A stretch of DNA of 35,692 nt from a virus. Location: positions 1 through 35,692 of the IMG/VR virus record IMGVR_UViG_3300048044_000167, one strand, 5' to 3'. The notes beneath the pieces are model-generated. The model had not been told where the DNA came from, made no database searches, and saw only the letters and a program-made list of their open reading frames with translations. Made by a program: the position numbers and the translations under genes. Positions 28,617-35,692 of this stretch are shown here, in pieces; position 1 is the stretch's first letter; each line of letters begins with the position of its first letter.

Positions 28617-28664
28617 TTCACCTCACTTTCGTATAGGAAATTTTTGGTTATTGTTGAAATATCG
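28617..28664. repeat. Duplicated regulatory element, copy B
   Basis: Partner of 28173-28217. It lies between the leftward 28465-28611 gene and the rightward KTSC gene. Confidence 0.6.
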
Positions 28665-28685
28665 CTTTCAAAGGAGGTGATAAAA

Positions 28686-28892
28686 ATGACTAGGCAACCT
28701 GTAGTTTCTAGTAATTTAAAATCAGTCGGTTATCAAGGCAACACTCTTGAAGTTGAATTTAATTCTGGCAGCGTATACCAATATTCAGGAGTACCAAGAT
28801 ATATTTACGACGATTTAATGTCCGCAAGTTCCCATGGTTCATATCTTGCTAATCACGTCAAAGGATCGTACTCGTACCGACAAATAAGCTAA
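28686..28892 (+). CDS. KTSC domain protein
   Basis: 68 residues from ATG 28686 with AAAGGAGGTGAT upstream. The sequence SSNLKSVGYQGNTLEVEFNSGSVYQYSGVP and the ending GSYLANHVKGSYSYRQI are the KTSC fold, named for a Lys-Thr-Ser-Cys-like motif. Found as a small domain in phage and lysyl-tRNA synthetase-associated proteins. Its function is not established. It converges with the damaged gene at 28889. Confidence 0.8.
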   Translation: MTRQPVVSSNLKSVGYQGNTLEVEFNSGSVYQYSGVPRYIYDDLMSASSHGSYLANHVKGSYSYRQIS

Positions 28893-29035
28893 TCAATGAC
28901 AACTAGTACAATTGCTGGGCCTTTTACGACTATCGACTCGTCCACATAAGGCGCGACAATTATGGAATTGACTCCTTCTCTGCTTGTTAGTTCCTCAACT
29001 AACTTACAAGTAGAGATCTTTTTTTAATCGTTCAC
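28889..29035 (-). pseudogene. BC1881-like small protein with early stop
   Basis: From GTG 29035 (GAGGTGAAAAATA upstream) the frame reads MND, then TAA, then KKISTCKLVEELTSREGV...KGPAIVLVVID. The latter part looks like the BC1881 family of Bacillus-type phages. A Leu codon TTA at the fourth position would restore it, so a single T-to-A change probably inactivated the gene. Translation from a later, non-standard start cannot be excluded. 3' ends overlap with the KTSC gene by four bases. Confidence 0.5.
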
Positions 29036-29065
29036 TATTTTTCACCTCGCTTTGCTTGTCCACTT

Positions 29066-29254
29066 TTACTTCGGCAAGCTATCGAATTCAATCTGACGTT
29101 TCGCCGCTCTGATGGCGTCCAATGCTATCCTAAGCAAATCTTGTACAGCTGCCTGACTTGGCGTTTCAGGATGTTCCAATGTTACGTGAGCGACACGGGT
29201 TAGCGATTCACGGGAGTCTTCTAGAAGTTGCAATGCACGTTCTTGGTTGGTCAT
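29066..29254 (-). CDS. Small helical protein
   Basis: 62 residues from ATG 29254 (AGGAAGTGAAATC upstream). Almost all helix (TNQERALQLLEDSRESLTRVAHVTL, LLRIALDAIRAAKRQIEF). Part of a chain of four tightly spaced tiny genes. No function recognised. Confidence 0.55.
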   Translation of the reverse strand: MTNQERALQLLEDSRESLTRVAHVTLEHPETPSQAAVQDLLRIALDAIRAAKRQIEFDSLPK

Positions 29255-29258
29255 GATT

Positions 29259-29453
29259 TCACTTCCTTTCTGCCTGTCCACTTTTTATTGCAGATAAGAC
29301 TTGCATTCCTTCAGGACTATCCATCCAGTCAATCAATATTTTCGCTAATACCGGTATAATTGGCACATCATCAGGTGATGGATAAGATTCCACTTTCGTG
29401 TTCTGCCAATTTCCAGACATTAGATCGGCACGGGAAAGAGTAAGTTTAGTCAT
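29259..29453 (-). CDS. Small unknown protein
   Basis: 64 residues from ATG 29453 with AAGGGGATAAACATC upstream; a longer start at 29480 has no site. Contains VPIIPVLAKILIDWMDSPEGMQVL. Coupled to its neighbours. Unknown. Confidence 0.55.
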   Translation of the reverse strand: MTKLTLSRADLMSGNWQNTKVESYPSPDDVPIIPVLAKILIDWMDSPEGMQVLSAIKSGQAERK

Positions 29454-29616
29454 GATGTTTATCCCCTTCCGCTTGTCCAATTTTTACAAATCCATGCTTG
29501 ATTGCAAAATCAGCAATGACCATCGCCACGGCTTTAAAGGGATCATCTCCCTCAGCGGGATAACTATCAATTATGGCGGATTCGCCAGTTTTACGGTCAA
29601 CTCTGATGGTAATCAT
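29446..29616 (-). CDS. Small unknown protein
   Basis: 56 residues from ATG 29616 (AAAGGAAAACC). Strand-helix layout (ITIRVDRKTGESAIIDSYP then FKAVAMVIADFAIKHGF). Overlaps both neighbours by a few bases, supporting a real gene. Unknown. Confidence 0.55.
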   Translation of the reverse strand: MITIRVDRKTGESAIIDSYPAEGDDPFKAVAMVIADFAIKHGFVKIGQAEGDKHHD

Positions 29617-30023
29617 GGTTTTCCTTTATCATCCTTTTTCTCAAAGTTCAAACTTAATTGTCCCGCGAGTTCTGCCTGACGCATTTTAATCTTAGCTCGT
29701 GATTTAACACTGCCTTTAATATTCAGGTCATACCGCTTGCGAATAATACTGAGTGCATTAGGATCGGTCGTCTTTTCAATGTTGTGAACTTCTACCCCTT
29801 TGTTTCCATGTATAGGAAACGCAATTCGAATATAATTTTTATCGCGAACTGAAGCCGTAACTGAATTTGCCGTTCTATTCCAATACTGATCTTCGAGTTT
29901 TTGCAGGTTAGGCTTATCCATACAAGCTTTGCAACGTACAATGATATCATTTTGGTTGGTTATGTTGTTTTCACGAATCCATTCGCAAATAGCCGATTTT
30001 GCAGTAGTCCGTTTCTTTGCCAT
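29613..30023 (-). CDS. Unknown phage protein
   Basis: 136 residues. The N-terminal part (AICEWIRENNITNQNDIIVRCKACM) and a middle with SVTASVRDKNYIRIAFP suggest a winged-helix-like unit; the C-terminus is basic. It directly follows the ParB-like gene (one-base gap). Probably DNA-binding; no family certain. Confidence 0.55.
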   Translation of the reverse strand: MAKKRTTAKSAICEWIRENNITNQNDIIVRCKACMDKPNLQKLEDQYWNRTANSVTASVRDKNYIRIAFPIHGNKGVEVHNIEKTTDPNALSIIRKRYDLNIKGSVKSRAKIKMRQAELAGQLSLNFEKKDDKGKP

Positions 30024-30024
30024 C

Positions 30025-31011
30025 TTATTTCACCACCTTTAACGTTTTTGTTTTGGAAAACGCGGCTTTGAGCATTTGTAAACGTTCGATACAATTTGTG
30101 ATATCAATAATAATGTCATCCCTTTCATCAACTGATCGAGCGTGTTCTAGCCAATATTGCACGGCTTCATCTATTTCACTGGGCTGAATTTCCAATATAG
30201 TAAAAACCGTTTTGTCAATTTGTTTGGATAATTTAAATTCATTGTCAATTTTTTTATCACTGTCACGAATACGTTGTTCAGATTCTTGACGCTGCTCTGG
30301 CGTTACATTTAAAAAATTCTCGAATTTTTGCTGGTTAAGCCCCTCCATCAAGTAAGGTACTTTACCATCTTCGAGGCGTTTAAGTGCCTCCGTTTGCTGT
30401 TCTTTTGTGGCAGCAGATGCAACCGCATGAGCTTGCATTAACGGAACTTTGTTACCTGCAACTGCCTGTACTAATTCAGGAGATGCATTTTTAACTAATT
30501 CTTTTGCAACATCAATTTTCGATTTTGTAGGATTGAAGATGGTAATAGGTTTGTGGTCGATCTGGCGGGGGCGTTCTTTACCATCAGCGCCGATGTTTGT
30601 TTTCAACTGCGGAATTTCCGCAGTTCGTTCCATTTCTTTACGCTGAACTCCGACCGTTTTATCGCTTACTCCTAACCTCTGAGCAATCTGCCTGTCGCTC
30701 TTTTCAGGGGTTTCCTGCAATTGCTGGCGAATCAGCTCTTGCCGCTGTTCCCTATTCAATTGCCTACGAGCCATATTCAATTTTCGGGCATGCTCTCGTT
30801 TCTGTGCTTCTGTCATTCCCACCCTGACTACTTTAGGCCAGTCCGCAATACCTAATTCGCTGCAAATCTTCAATCGGTGATGACCGTCAAGAACGTTTCC
30901 ATCTTCGTCATACTCTATGGCCACCTGCACGCCCCGATTGGCAATGTCGGTTTTAAGTTCGGCATAATCTTCCGGCATTAAATCTGGCATGAACTGATAT
31001 TTATTTGTCAA
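30025..31011 (-). CDS. ParB-like nuclease/DNA-binding protein
   Basis: 328 residues. An N-terminal ParB/Srx-type domain has GNVLDGHHRLKICSELG (about 39-55), the nucleotide-binding motif. A HTH segment follows (SDRQIAQRLGVSDKTVGVQRKEM, about 104-126), then a helical C-terminus. Such phage ParB-like proteins regulate transcription or genome partition. First large gene of the leftward early operon after the Cro-like regulator. A possible target is the repeat array at 13748-14130, but that is speculation. Confidence 0.85.
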   Translation of the reverse strand: MTNKYQFMPDLMPEDYAELKTDIANRGVQVAIEYDEDGNVLDGHHRLKICSELGIADWPKVVRVGMTEAQKREHARKLNMARRQLNREQRQELIRQQLQETPEKSDRQIAQRLGVSDKTVGVQRKEMERTAEIPQLKTNIGADGKERPRQIDHKPITIFNPTKSKIDVAKELVKNASPELVQAVAGNKVPLMQAHAVASAATKEQQTEALKRLEDGKVPYLMEGLNQQKFENFLNVTPEQRQESEQRIRDSDKKIDNEFKLSKQIDKTVFTILEIQPSEIDEAVQYWLEHARSVDERDDIIIDITNCIERLQMLKAAFSKTKTLKVVK

Positions 31012-31012
31012 T

Positions 31013-31264
31013 TTATTTCACCTGCCTTTTATGTTGACTCCCTATCAACGTTGTAGTGTTATTGATAAAAAAAAGATCTGCAAAACTGTATTCTGGAAAA
31101 GCTGTTAAAGTTTTCTCAATAAATTCACTTCCTGCCCCACTACGTCCTGCTAATATTCGCCAAAGTTGATTAGGAGTAACATCTATTTTTGCTGCCAACT
31201 GGTGATTTTTAAGTTTAAGTCTATTTTGTATTTCACTAAATTCTGCAGTGTTTACTTTAATCAT
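31013..31264 (-). CDS. Cro-like HTH regulator
   Basis: 83 residues, XRE-like HTH (FSEIQNRLKLKNHQLAAKIDVTPNQLWRILAGRSGAG) at the front of the leftward operon, divergent from the repressor. ATG 31264 with GGAGGTGACC upstream. By position it is the Cro counterpart; it would act on the operator repeats at 31288-31398. The HTH differs from the repressor's. Confidence 0.75.
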   Translation of the reverse strand: MIKVNTAEFSEIQNRLKLKNHQLAAKIDVTPNQLWRILAGRSGAGSEFIEKTLTAFPEYSFADLFFINNTTTLIGSQHKRQVK

Positions 31265-31287
31265 GTTGCGGTCACCTCCTTTGTCAC

Positions 31288-31404
31288 TACAACCTTGTTG
31301 TATATATTTATAATATCACAATTACTACAACGTTTCAATACTTTTTGGAAGGGTTTTTATCAATGTTGTAGTAATTGTATATTGCTACATTGTTGTAGTA
31401 CAAT
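31288..31404. promoter_or_regulatory. Immunity region: operators and divergent promoters
   Basis: The half-site TACAAC/GTTGTA occurs at 31288-31302 (TACAACCTTGTTGTA, a full palindrome), 31326-31331, 31365-31370 and 31392-31397 (in the palindrome CTACATTGTTGTAG). An 11-bp inverted repeat pairs 31321-31331 with 31365-31375. Leftward promoter: TTGAAA (31333-31338) 17 bases from TATTAT (31310-31315), with one half-site in the spacer. Rightward promoter is less clear: TTGTAT 18 bases from TACAAT (31399-31404). Confidence 0.75.
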
Positions 31405-31429
31405 AACATTATTGAAGGGAGTTTTAAAA

Positions 31430-31861
31430 ATGTCAGAACCAAGAAATATTGAACGAATTCAGAAATTTGCAGCGTGGTTAAAAGAAGCCATTGAGAAAGC
31501 CGGTTATCCGTCTCCTAGGCAATTTGCTCTTTCAACTGGTATTAGTGATGCTACTATTTACAGACTGCTTCAAGGTAAAAACCGTCCAGACGAAGAAACT
31601 ATCAAAAAAATAGCTCCGGCATTAAAAATTAATATTAATGAAGTAATGATTCAGGCTGGATATCCAATTAGTGAGCATGGTTCTGCCGATTTTGTACGCA
31701 TGGTTGGAAACACAACCTCAACTTTTGAAGACACCAATGAAATTTTAGAGTTTTTTCATAAACGTCCCGAAATGAAAGTTTTATTTAGTGCAACTAAAAA
31801 CGCCACTAAAGAGGATATTGAACAAGCTGTAAAAATCATCGAAGCGTTAAAAAAATCATAA
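31430..31861 (+). CDS. CI-like XRE repressor
   Basis: 143 residues from ATG 31430 after GAAGGGAG; an upstream extension lies in the operator region and is not used. The HTH is at about 24-60 (SPRQFALSTGISDATIYRLLQGKNRPDEETIKKIAPAL). The C-terminal half is helical and lacks an S24 peptidase, so release is not by RecA-type self-cleavage but probably by the IrrE-like peptidase encoded next. It keeps the prophage silent by binding the operators. Confidence 0.82.
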   Translation: MSEPRNIERIQKFAAWLKEAIEKAGYPSPRQFALSTGISDATIYRLLQGKNRPDEETIKKIAPALKININEVMIQAGYPISEHGSADFVRMVGNTTSTFEDTNEILEFFHKRPEMKVLFSATKNATKEDIEQAVKIIEALKKS

Positions 31862-31874
31862 AGCGGTGAAATAA

Positions 31875-32090
31875 ATGAGTCTAATCGTAAGATCAATTTG
31901 TTTACCCTGTTCAGTTAAAGGATTAACCGTACCTGACGATGCTGGAGATTATAATATCTATATAAATACACAACTAAATTACGAAACGCAAAGAAAAGCA
32001 TTAAAACACGAAGTCGAGCATATAAAAAATGATCATTTTTATAGTACACGACCTGTATCATTTTTAGAAAATGAAATAAACGGGGACTAA
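31875..32090 (+). CDS. Short IrrE/ImmA-like zinc peptidase
   Basis: 71 residues after GGTGAAATAA. The zinc motif HEVEHIKNDHFY fits HExxH. Only the central ImmA/IrrE core is present (usual proteins are 130 or more residues), so it is short. ImmA proteins cleave the partner repressor to induce the element; the gene follows the repressor by 13 bases, as in ImmR-ImmA pairs. Confidence 0.75.
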   Translation: MSLIVRSICLPCSVKGLTVPDDAGDYNIYINTQLNYETQRKALKHEVEHIKNDHFYSTRPVSFLENEINGD

Positions 32091-32141
32091 TATAGGTGTA
32101 AGTTTCGCGTCTTTTTATAATTTGACAATGGAGATGTTATT

Positions 32142-32609
32142 ATGGAAGACAAGCCGTCAAGAGATAAAAGAAGCCCCGATCTTATTGCCAACTTTGTTGA
32201 TGGTTATGCAAAGGATTGGAAATTTACTGTGATTGAGGCGTTTCGTGAATCTCTTGATATTAAATGGACACCGAAAGTTGCTGATAAAGCTGAAATCTTT
32301 ACATGGACTCAAGGAAAGCAGTTCAATTTTAAACAAGGGCAAGTTATTTACGACACTCCTCTTGCATATAAGCTACAGTGGAATGAAGCTTTGAAGCATA
32401 TCAATTTATATATTCAAATTACTGAGTCTTTTGAATCTGGATTATTAAAATTCAAATTATATCGACCAATTAAAGATAAGTCTAATGTTGAAATTATTGA
32501 TAGATTTTGTTGTACACAAGATGAATTTGTTGCTTTTCTTAAAACAGGATTTTTAAAAACAGGGAATAATTACCCTCGAAATTTATTTAGCGAATATAAG
32601 ATTAATTGA
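32142..32609 (+). CDS. Unknown AT-rich cargo gene
   Basis: 155 residues from ATG 32142 (GGAGATGTTATT upstream). Cytosolic, mixed strands and helices (FTWTQGKQFNFKQGQVIYDT, NLYIQITESFESGLLKFKLYR). No family recognised. It lies between the repressor-peptidase pair and the integrase, where phages often carry immunity, exclusion or host-benefit genes, and its composition is more AT-rich than the lytic genes. Confidence 0.6.
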   Translation: MEDKPSRDKRSPDLIANFVDGYAKDWKFTVIEAFRESLDIKWTPKVADKAEIFTWTQGKQFNFKQGQVIYDTPLAYKLQWNEALKHINLYIQITESFESGLLKFKLYRPIKDKSNVEIIDRFCCTQDEFVAFLKTGFLKTGNNYPRNLFSEYKIN

Positions 32610-32644
32610 TGCGCTTATAGAAATAACATGAAAGGATGTTTTTT

Positions 32645-33184
32645 ATGAAAGAATTTTGGAATGACACCATTCTTAGTGCTAAAACAGGAACGATTTCAAA
32701 AATATCTAGGGCTAAAAAGGTTAATCTAATTAAAATTAATAAAAATACCAATACTGCTTGTGTTGCTGAAAAAGACTATAAAGTTTCTCTTGAAAATTGT
32801 ACTTGCTATGATTATGAAATGCATCAAAAGCCATGTAAACATATGTATAAGTTAGCTATTGATTTAGAATTAATGCCTGATTTTATTGATTTGAGTTCAA
32901 TTAGATATAAAAAAGACATCACTATGCTAATTAATAACATTACTAACGAAGAAGCTAATAAACTATTAGAAGTTTTATCTATTTTTTCTCGGCAGAAAAT
33001 TATGCAACCATTATTTATGTCTGTAGATGATTTAACTTTATGCAGTTTAATCTTAAAAAAAATACTTATTCCTCTGGAAGTAAACCATCCAACAATGGTT
33101 AATTGGTTTTTAATTGTTCCCCATGAAAAAAGTATAAAAATAATTCCTGATCTCATTCAATCTTTAAAAAATAACTTTAAATAA
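32645..33184 (+). CDS. SWIM zinc-finger protein
   Basis: 179 residues from ATG 32645 with GAAAGGATG at good spacing. The SWIM motif CTCYDYEMHQKPCKH (C-x-C-xn-C-x-H) is near residue 50, after a strand-rich start, and the rest is helical. SWIM fingers bind DNA or proteins. AT-rich, transcribed with the previous gene. A role in superinfection immunity or phage defence is possible but not shown; there is no other known domain. Confidence 0.7.
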   Translation: MKEFWNDTILSAKTGTISKISRAKKVNLIKINKNTNTACVAEKDYKVSLENCTCYDYEMHQKPCKHMYKLAIDLELMPDFIDLSSIRYKKDITMLINNITNEEANKLLEVLSIFSRQKIMQPLFMSVDDLTLCSLILKKILIPLEVNHPTMVNWFLIVPHEKSIKIIPDLIQSLKNNFK

Positions 33185-33273
33185 GTACGAGAAGCGAAAT
33201 TATGATTATTGAAGAGTTTCAAACCCTTCCATAGGACAAGTTGTGCTTAAATATATCGAAAGGAGATCATCAA

Positions 33274-34773
33274 ATGAACCTCGCCGCCGTTTACGCTCGT
33301 TATTCTTCGGACAAGCAGAACGAAACGTCTTCACAAGCCCAAATTAGGGCCGCAGAGGCTTACTGTGCAGCTAAGAACTATACTGTAGTAAAAATATACA
33401 CCGACGAAGCAAAGTCCGCTAAAACAGACGACAGACCCGCTTTCCAGCAAATGATCACCGACGCTAAAAACAAATTATTCAACATATTGATTGTCCATAA
33501 AATCGACCGTTTTTCTCGTAATCGATATGATTCAGCCATCTATAAACGTGCCCTACAGAAAGCCAATGTGACGATTGAGTATGTTGAGCAGTATATCGAC
33601 GGATCGCCTGAATCAGTCATAATGGAATCTTTGCTGGAAGGAATGGCTGAATATTATTCTTTGAATCTTGCCAAAGAAACCATGAAAGGACTCAACGAAC
33701 GCGCCTATAGTGCCAAATTTAATGGTGGAACACCACCACTGGGCTACGATATTGTCAACGAACAATATGTTATAAATGAACGCGAATCAAACGCTGTGCA
33801 AATGATTTTCAAAATGTTTATTGATGGCCATGGCTACGGTAAAATATCCGATGAATTAACACGACTTGGATATCGCACAAAACGAGGTAACCCATTTGGT
33901 AAAAATTCATTGCATGAAATATTAAAAAACCAAAAATATATTGGAAGATACACTTTTGGTAAAGTAAAAAAACAAAAAAATGGCAAGAGAAATTCTCATG
34001 CCATTAATGATGATGCCGTTATTGTTGAAAATGCCTTACCCGTAATCATCAATAAAATACAATTTGAAAAGGTGAAAACTATAATGGAAAAAAACAAAAA
34101 ACGCCCAGGCTCTTTTCGTGCTAAAGAAATTTATTTGTTATCTGGTAAGATTTTTTGCGGTGAATGTAATGCAGCCATGATTGGAAAAACATCTACGGTT
34201 AGACAAACGTATCGTTATAGTCGCTACGTATGTGGCTCACAAGATCGTCATTTAGGGACTTGTCATAACTCCGTTATTCAGCGCGATACAATTGAAAGTC
34301 ATGTTGCTAATTATATTGAAAAAAGCTTATTTTCCCCACTAGCTATTGCCGAACTAACACAAAAAATAAATTCTAGTATGCGAGCAAAAGCATCTAATGT
34401 CTTGAAAGAATTTGATTTATTAACGTTAGAAGAAAAATCCGTTATAAAAAAAATATCGAATCTATATGAAACCATTGAAGACGGTGAAGCTGATGATTTC
34501 GATAAATCACGATTAAACAAAAACAAATCGCGTGCTAATCAAATACATTCACGGCTAATTGAACTTCATCAAATGATGGAATCACAATATTTAAGTGAGG
34601 AGCAAATCTCAATCACCTTAGAATCTTATAAAAACATGGCAAAAGAAAAAACACCTGAATCTCTTCAGATGTTATTCAACACTTTTCTTGACCGAGTAAT
34701 TATCAATAATGATGATTTCGAAGTCATTTTAAAAGTGTGTGTCGGTTTGATTGGTGCCGAGGACCGGAATTGA
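33274..34773 (+). CDS. Large serine integrase
   Basis: 499 residues from ATG 33274 (GAAAGGAG upstream). Catalytic domain: VYARYSSDKQNETSSQ with Ser11, IVHKIDRFSRNRYD, and EGMAEYYSLNLAKE. Recombinase domain (GTPPLGYDIV...RTKRGNPFGKNSLHEIL) from about 150. Zinc ribbon (FCGECNAAM ... CGSQDRHLGTCHN) near 300-345, then a coiled coil. It joins attP and attB without needing the host factors used by tyrosine integrases. The last six codons and stop (34753-34773) lie inside the tRNA-Leu gene on the other strand, so the crossover point must be at or near this gene end. Confidence 0.95.
   Translation: MNLAAVYARYSSDKQNETSSQAQIRAAEAYCAAKNYTVVKIYTDEAKSAKTDDRPAFQQMITDAKNKLFNILIVHKIDRFSRNRYDSAIYKRALQKANVTIEYVEQYIDGSPESVIMESLLEGMAEYYSLNLAKETMKGLNERAYSAKFNGGTPPLGYDIVNEQYVINERESNAVQMIFKMFIDGHGYGKISDELTRLGYRTKRGNPFGKNSLHEILKNQKYIGRYTFGKVKKQKNGKRNSHAINDDAVIVENALPVIINKIQFEKVKTIMEKNKKRPGSFRAKEIYLLSGKIFCGECNAAMIGKTSTVRQTYRYSRYVCGSQDRHLGTCHNSVIQRDTIESHVANYIEKSLFSPLAIAELTQKINSSMRAKASNVLKEFDLLTLEEKSVIKKISNLYETIEDGEADDFDKSRLNKNKSRANQIHSRLIELHQMMESQYLSEEQISITLESYKNMAKEKTPESLQMLFNTFLDRVIINNDDFEVILKVCVGLIGAEDRN
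34752..34773. other. Right prophage boundary / attachment site region
   Basis: The integrase end and the tRNA-Leu 3' end share these 22 bases. The integrase frame here encodes GAEDRN and stops, which is the antisense of a tRNA 3' end. This places the attachment core in or beside the tRNA-Leu gene. The left half is outside the window, so the exact core cannot be set. Confidence 0.6.
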
Positions 34774-34840
34774 ACCGGTACGGAGATCACTCTCCGAGGG
34801 ATTTTAAGTCCCTTGCGTCTGCCAGTTCCGCCACCCCGGC
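34752..34840 (-). tRNA. tRNA-Leu (UAA)
   Basis: 89 bases with a long variable arm, acceptor GCCGGGG/CCTCGGC, anticodon TAA in GACTTAAAATCC, T arm GGTTCAATTCC and encoded CCA. The prophage end lies in its 3' part and leaves the gene intact. Last tRNA of a five-gene operon. Confidence 0.95.
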
Positions 34841-34858
34841 ATGGGGTTTATGAAAATG

Positions 34859-34933
<75 letters not shown>

Positions 34934-34936
34934 ATA

Positions 34937-35011
34937 TGGAGCGGAAAACGAGATTCGAACTCGCGACCCTCGCCTTGGCAAGGCGATGCTCTACCGCTGA
35001 GCTATTTCCGC
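34937..35011 (-). tRNA. tRNA-Gly (GCC)
   Basis: 75 bases with acceptor GCGGAAA, anticodon GCC in CTTGCCAAG, T arm GTTCGAAT and encoded CCA. Confidence 0.95.
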
Positions 35012-35025
35012 ATGTAAAAAACAAA

Positions 35026-35101
<76 letters not shown>

Positions 35102-35105
35102 AAAT

Positions 35106-35181
35106 TGGCGACCCAGATCGGATTTGAACCGACGACCTCCGCCGTGACAGGGCGGCATTCTAACCGCTAAACTACTGGGCC
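35106..35181 (-). tRNA. tRNA-Asp (GTC)
   Basis: 76 bases with acceptor GGCCCAG/CTGGGTC, anticodon GTC in CTGTCAC, T arm GTTCAAAT and encoded CCA. First gene of the leftward tRNA operon. Confidence 0.95.
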
Positions 35182-35201
35182 ATTCCGTAAGTTACTTTAA
35201 T

Positions 35202-35230
35202 ATTATATTACTTTTAACTTACTATGTCAA
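35202..35230 (-). promoter_or_regulatory. tRNA operon promoter
   Basis: TTGACA (35225-35230), 17-base spacer, TATAAT (35202-35207): both hexamers match the consensus exactly. It drives the five tRNA genes leftward. No terminator is visible after tRNA-Leu, so transcripts may run antisense into the integrase. Confidence 0.92.
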
Positions 35231-35332
35231 CAGTTTTATTTTAAAAAAATCAAAAACAATTATTTAAACAATTTGCTAGAACAGCAAGTATTATTATATC
35301 AAGTTTTAAAAATAAGTCAAGATAAGACTGCA

Positions 35333-35692
35333 TTATTTTAATAGTTTTTCAATGGTGCTCAAAACTTTAAGTGGATCAAAAGGTTTTACAAGGAAGTCAG
35401 ACGCGCCGGCTTGCAAGGCTTCAGTCATTACTGCGCGTTGTCCAATTGCAGTTACCATGATGATTCGCGCTAAGGGATCTTCATCATGAATCAGCCTTGT
35501 AGCCTCTACGCCGTCTAACTTGGGCATTGTAATATCCATCGTTGTTAAATCAGGTTTTAATTGGCGAAAAAGCTGCACCGCCTGCATACCATCACCTGCT
35601 TCACCAATTACCTCGTGACCATTATCAATTAAAAGTTTTTTTAGCATCATCCGCATAAACGCTGAATCATCACAGATAAGAATTTTAGCCAA
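35333..35692 (-). CDS. CheY-like response regulator
   Basis: 119 residues, a single receiver domain: acidic pair D8/D9, phospho-acceptor D53 (TTMDITMPKLDG), Thr in IIMVTAIG and Lys in FLVKPF. The start is TTG at 35692, the last base of the window, so a longer N-terminus cannot be excluded, though MAKILICDDSAFMR is the usual beginning. Such free-standing regulators act in chemotaxis. Host gene flanking the prophage. Confidence 0.9.
   Translation of the reverse strand: MAKILICDDSAFMRMMLKKLLIDNGHEVIGEAGDGMQAVQLFRQLKPDLTTMDITMPKLDGVEATRLIHDEDPLARIIMVTAIGQRAVMTEALQAGASDFLVKPFDPLKVLSTIEKLLK

Noticed and set aside
32122-32127. TTGACA before the 32142 gene as a -35 box
   Set aside because: A -10 box at correct spacing would fall inside the coding sequence and none is visible.

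Overview
The window is the greater part of an integrated, HK97-like, long-tailed (siphovirus) prophage, followed at its right end by host DNA. The host looks like a Bacillota (Firmicutes) bacterium: strong AGGAGG ribosome sites, fairly low GC, a consensus TTGACA-17-TATAAT tRNA promoter, tRNAs with encoded CCA, and phage families common in Clostridia and Negativicutes. A Pelosinus/Sporomusa-type host is possible, but this is inference only.

Layout, left to right. Nearly all lytic genes are on the minus strand and read right to left. Positions 1-9463 hold the tail and head module: tape measure (cut by the window edge), a tail assembly chaperone pair joined by a canonical -1 slippery site, major tail protein with an Ig-like domain, four head-tail joining and completion proteins, head fibre, a probable decoration protein, HK97-type capsid, S78 protease, portal, a 49-residue membrane protein and one unknown. 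Positions 9476-12259 hold the packaging module (TerL, P27-type TerS, HNH). Positions 12564-18870 hold late-early and replication genes: a primase/DUF927 helicase, a RecD/Pif1-type helicase, a VRR-NUC nuclease, and a 380-bp array of TTGTCCAAC repeats that may be an origin or partition-like site. Positions 18968-21070 hold two plus-strand genes with their own terminators (a DUF1540 protein and a secreted pentapeptide-repeat protein) and an HNH homing-type endonuclease. Positions 21104-27890 hold a third helicase (SF2), SSB, an ERF annealing protein, a Gam-like nuclease inhibitor, a DUF1351 protein and several tiny Cys-rich proteins. Positions 28010-31264 hold small regulatory genes of mixed orientation, a ParB-like protein and a Cro-like regulator. 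The immunity region is divergent (31265-31429) and fires rightward into a repressor, a short IrrE/ImmA-like peptidase, two AT-rich cargo genes (one a SWIM zinc-finger protein) and a large serine integrase. The integrase stop codon lies inside the 3' end of tRNA-Leu, which marks the attachment site. Beyond it lie host tRNAs (Leu, Cys, Gly, Phe, Asp), their promoter, and a CheY-like gene.

The most striking feature is in the SF2 helicase at 21560-23782. Its DExH box is interrupted by a complete class 1 intein (22595-23428, 278 residues). The splicing blocks sit in the helicase frame, but the homing endonuclease (an EDxHD/Vsr-like enzyme with its own start and stop, 22606-23181) is encoded in a different reading frame nested inside the intein. 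The endonuclease C-terminus and the intein's C-terminal splicing blocks share the same DNA in two frames. I read this as an overprinted, nested homing endonuclease, unlike the usual in-frame intein fusion. It should be checked against a double-frameshift or assembly artefact.

The parts fit together as a temperate phage: operator-controlled repressor with a peptidase, leftward early promoter, recombination and replication functions, then packaging, head and tail. Lysis genes, the rest of the tail and the left attachment half lie outside the window.
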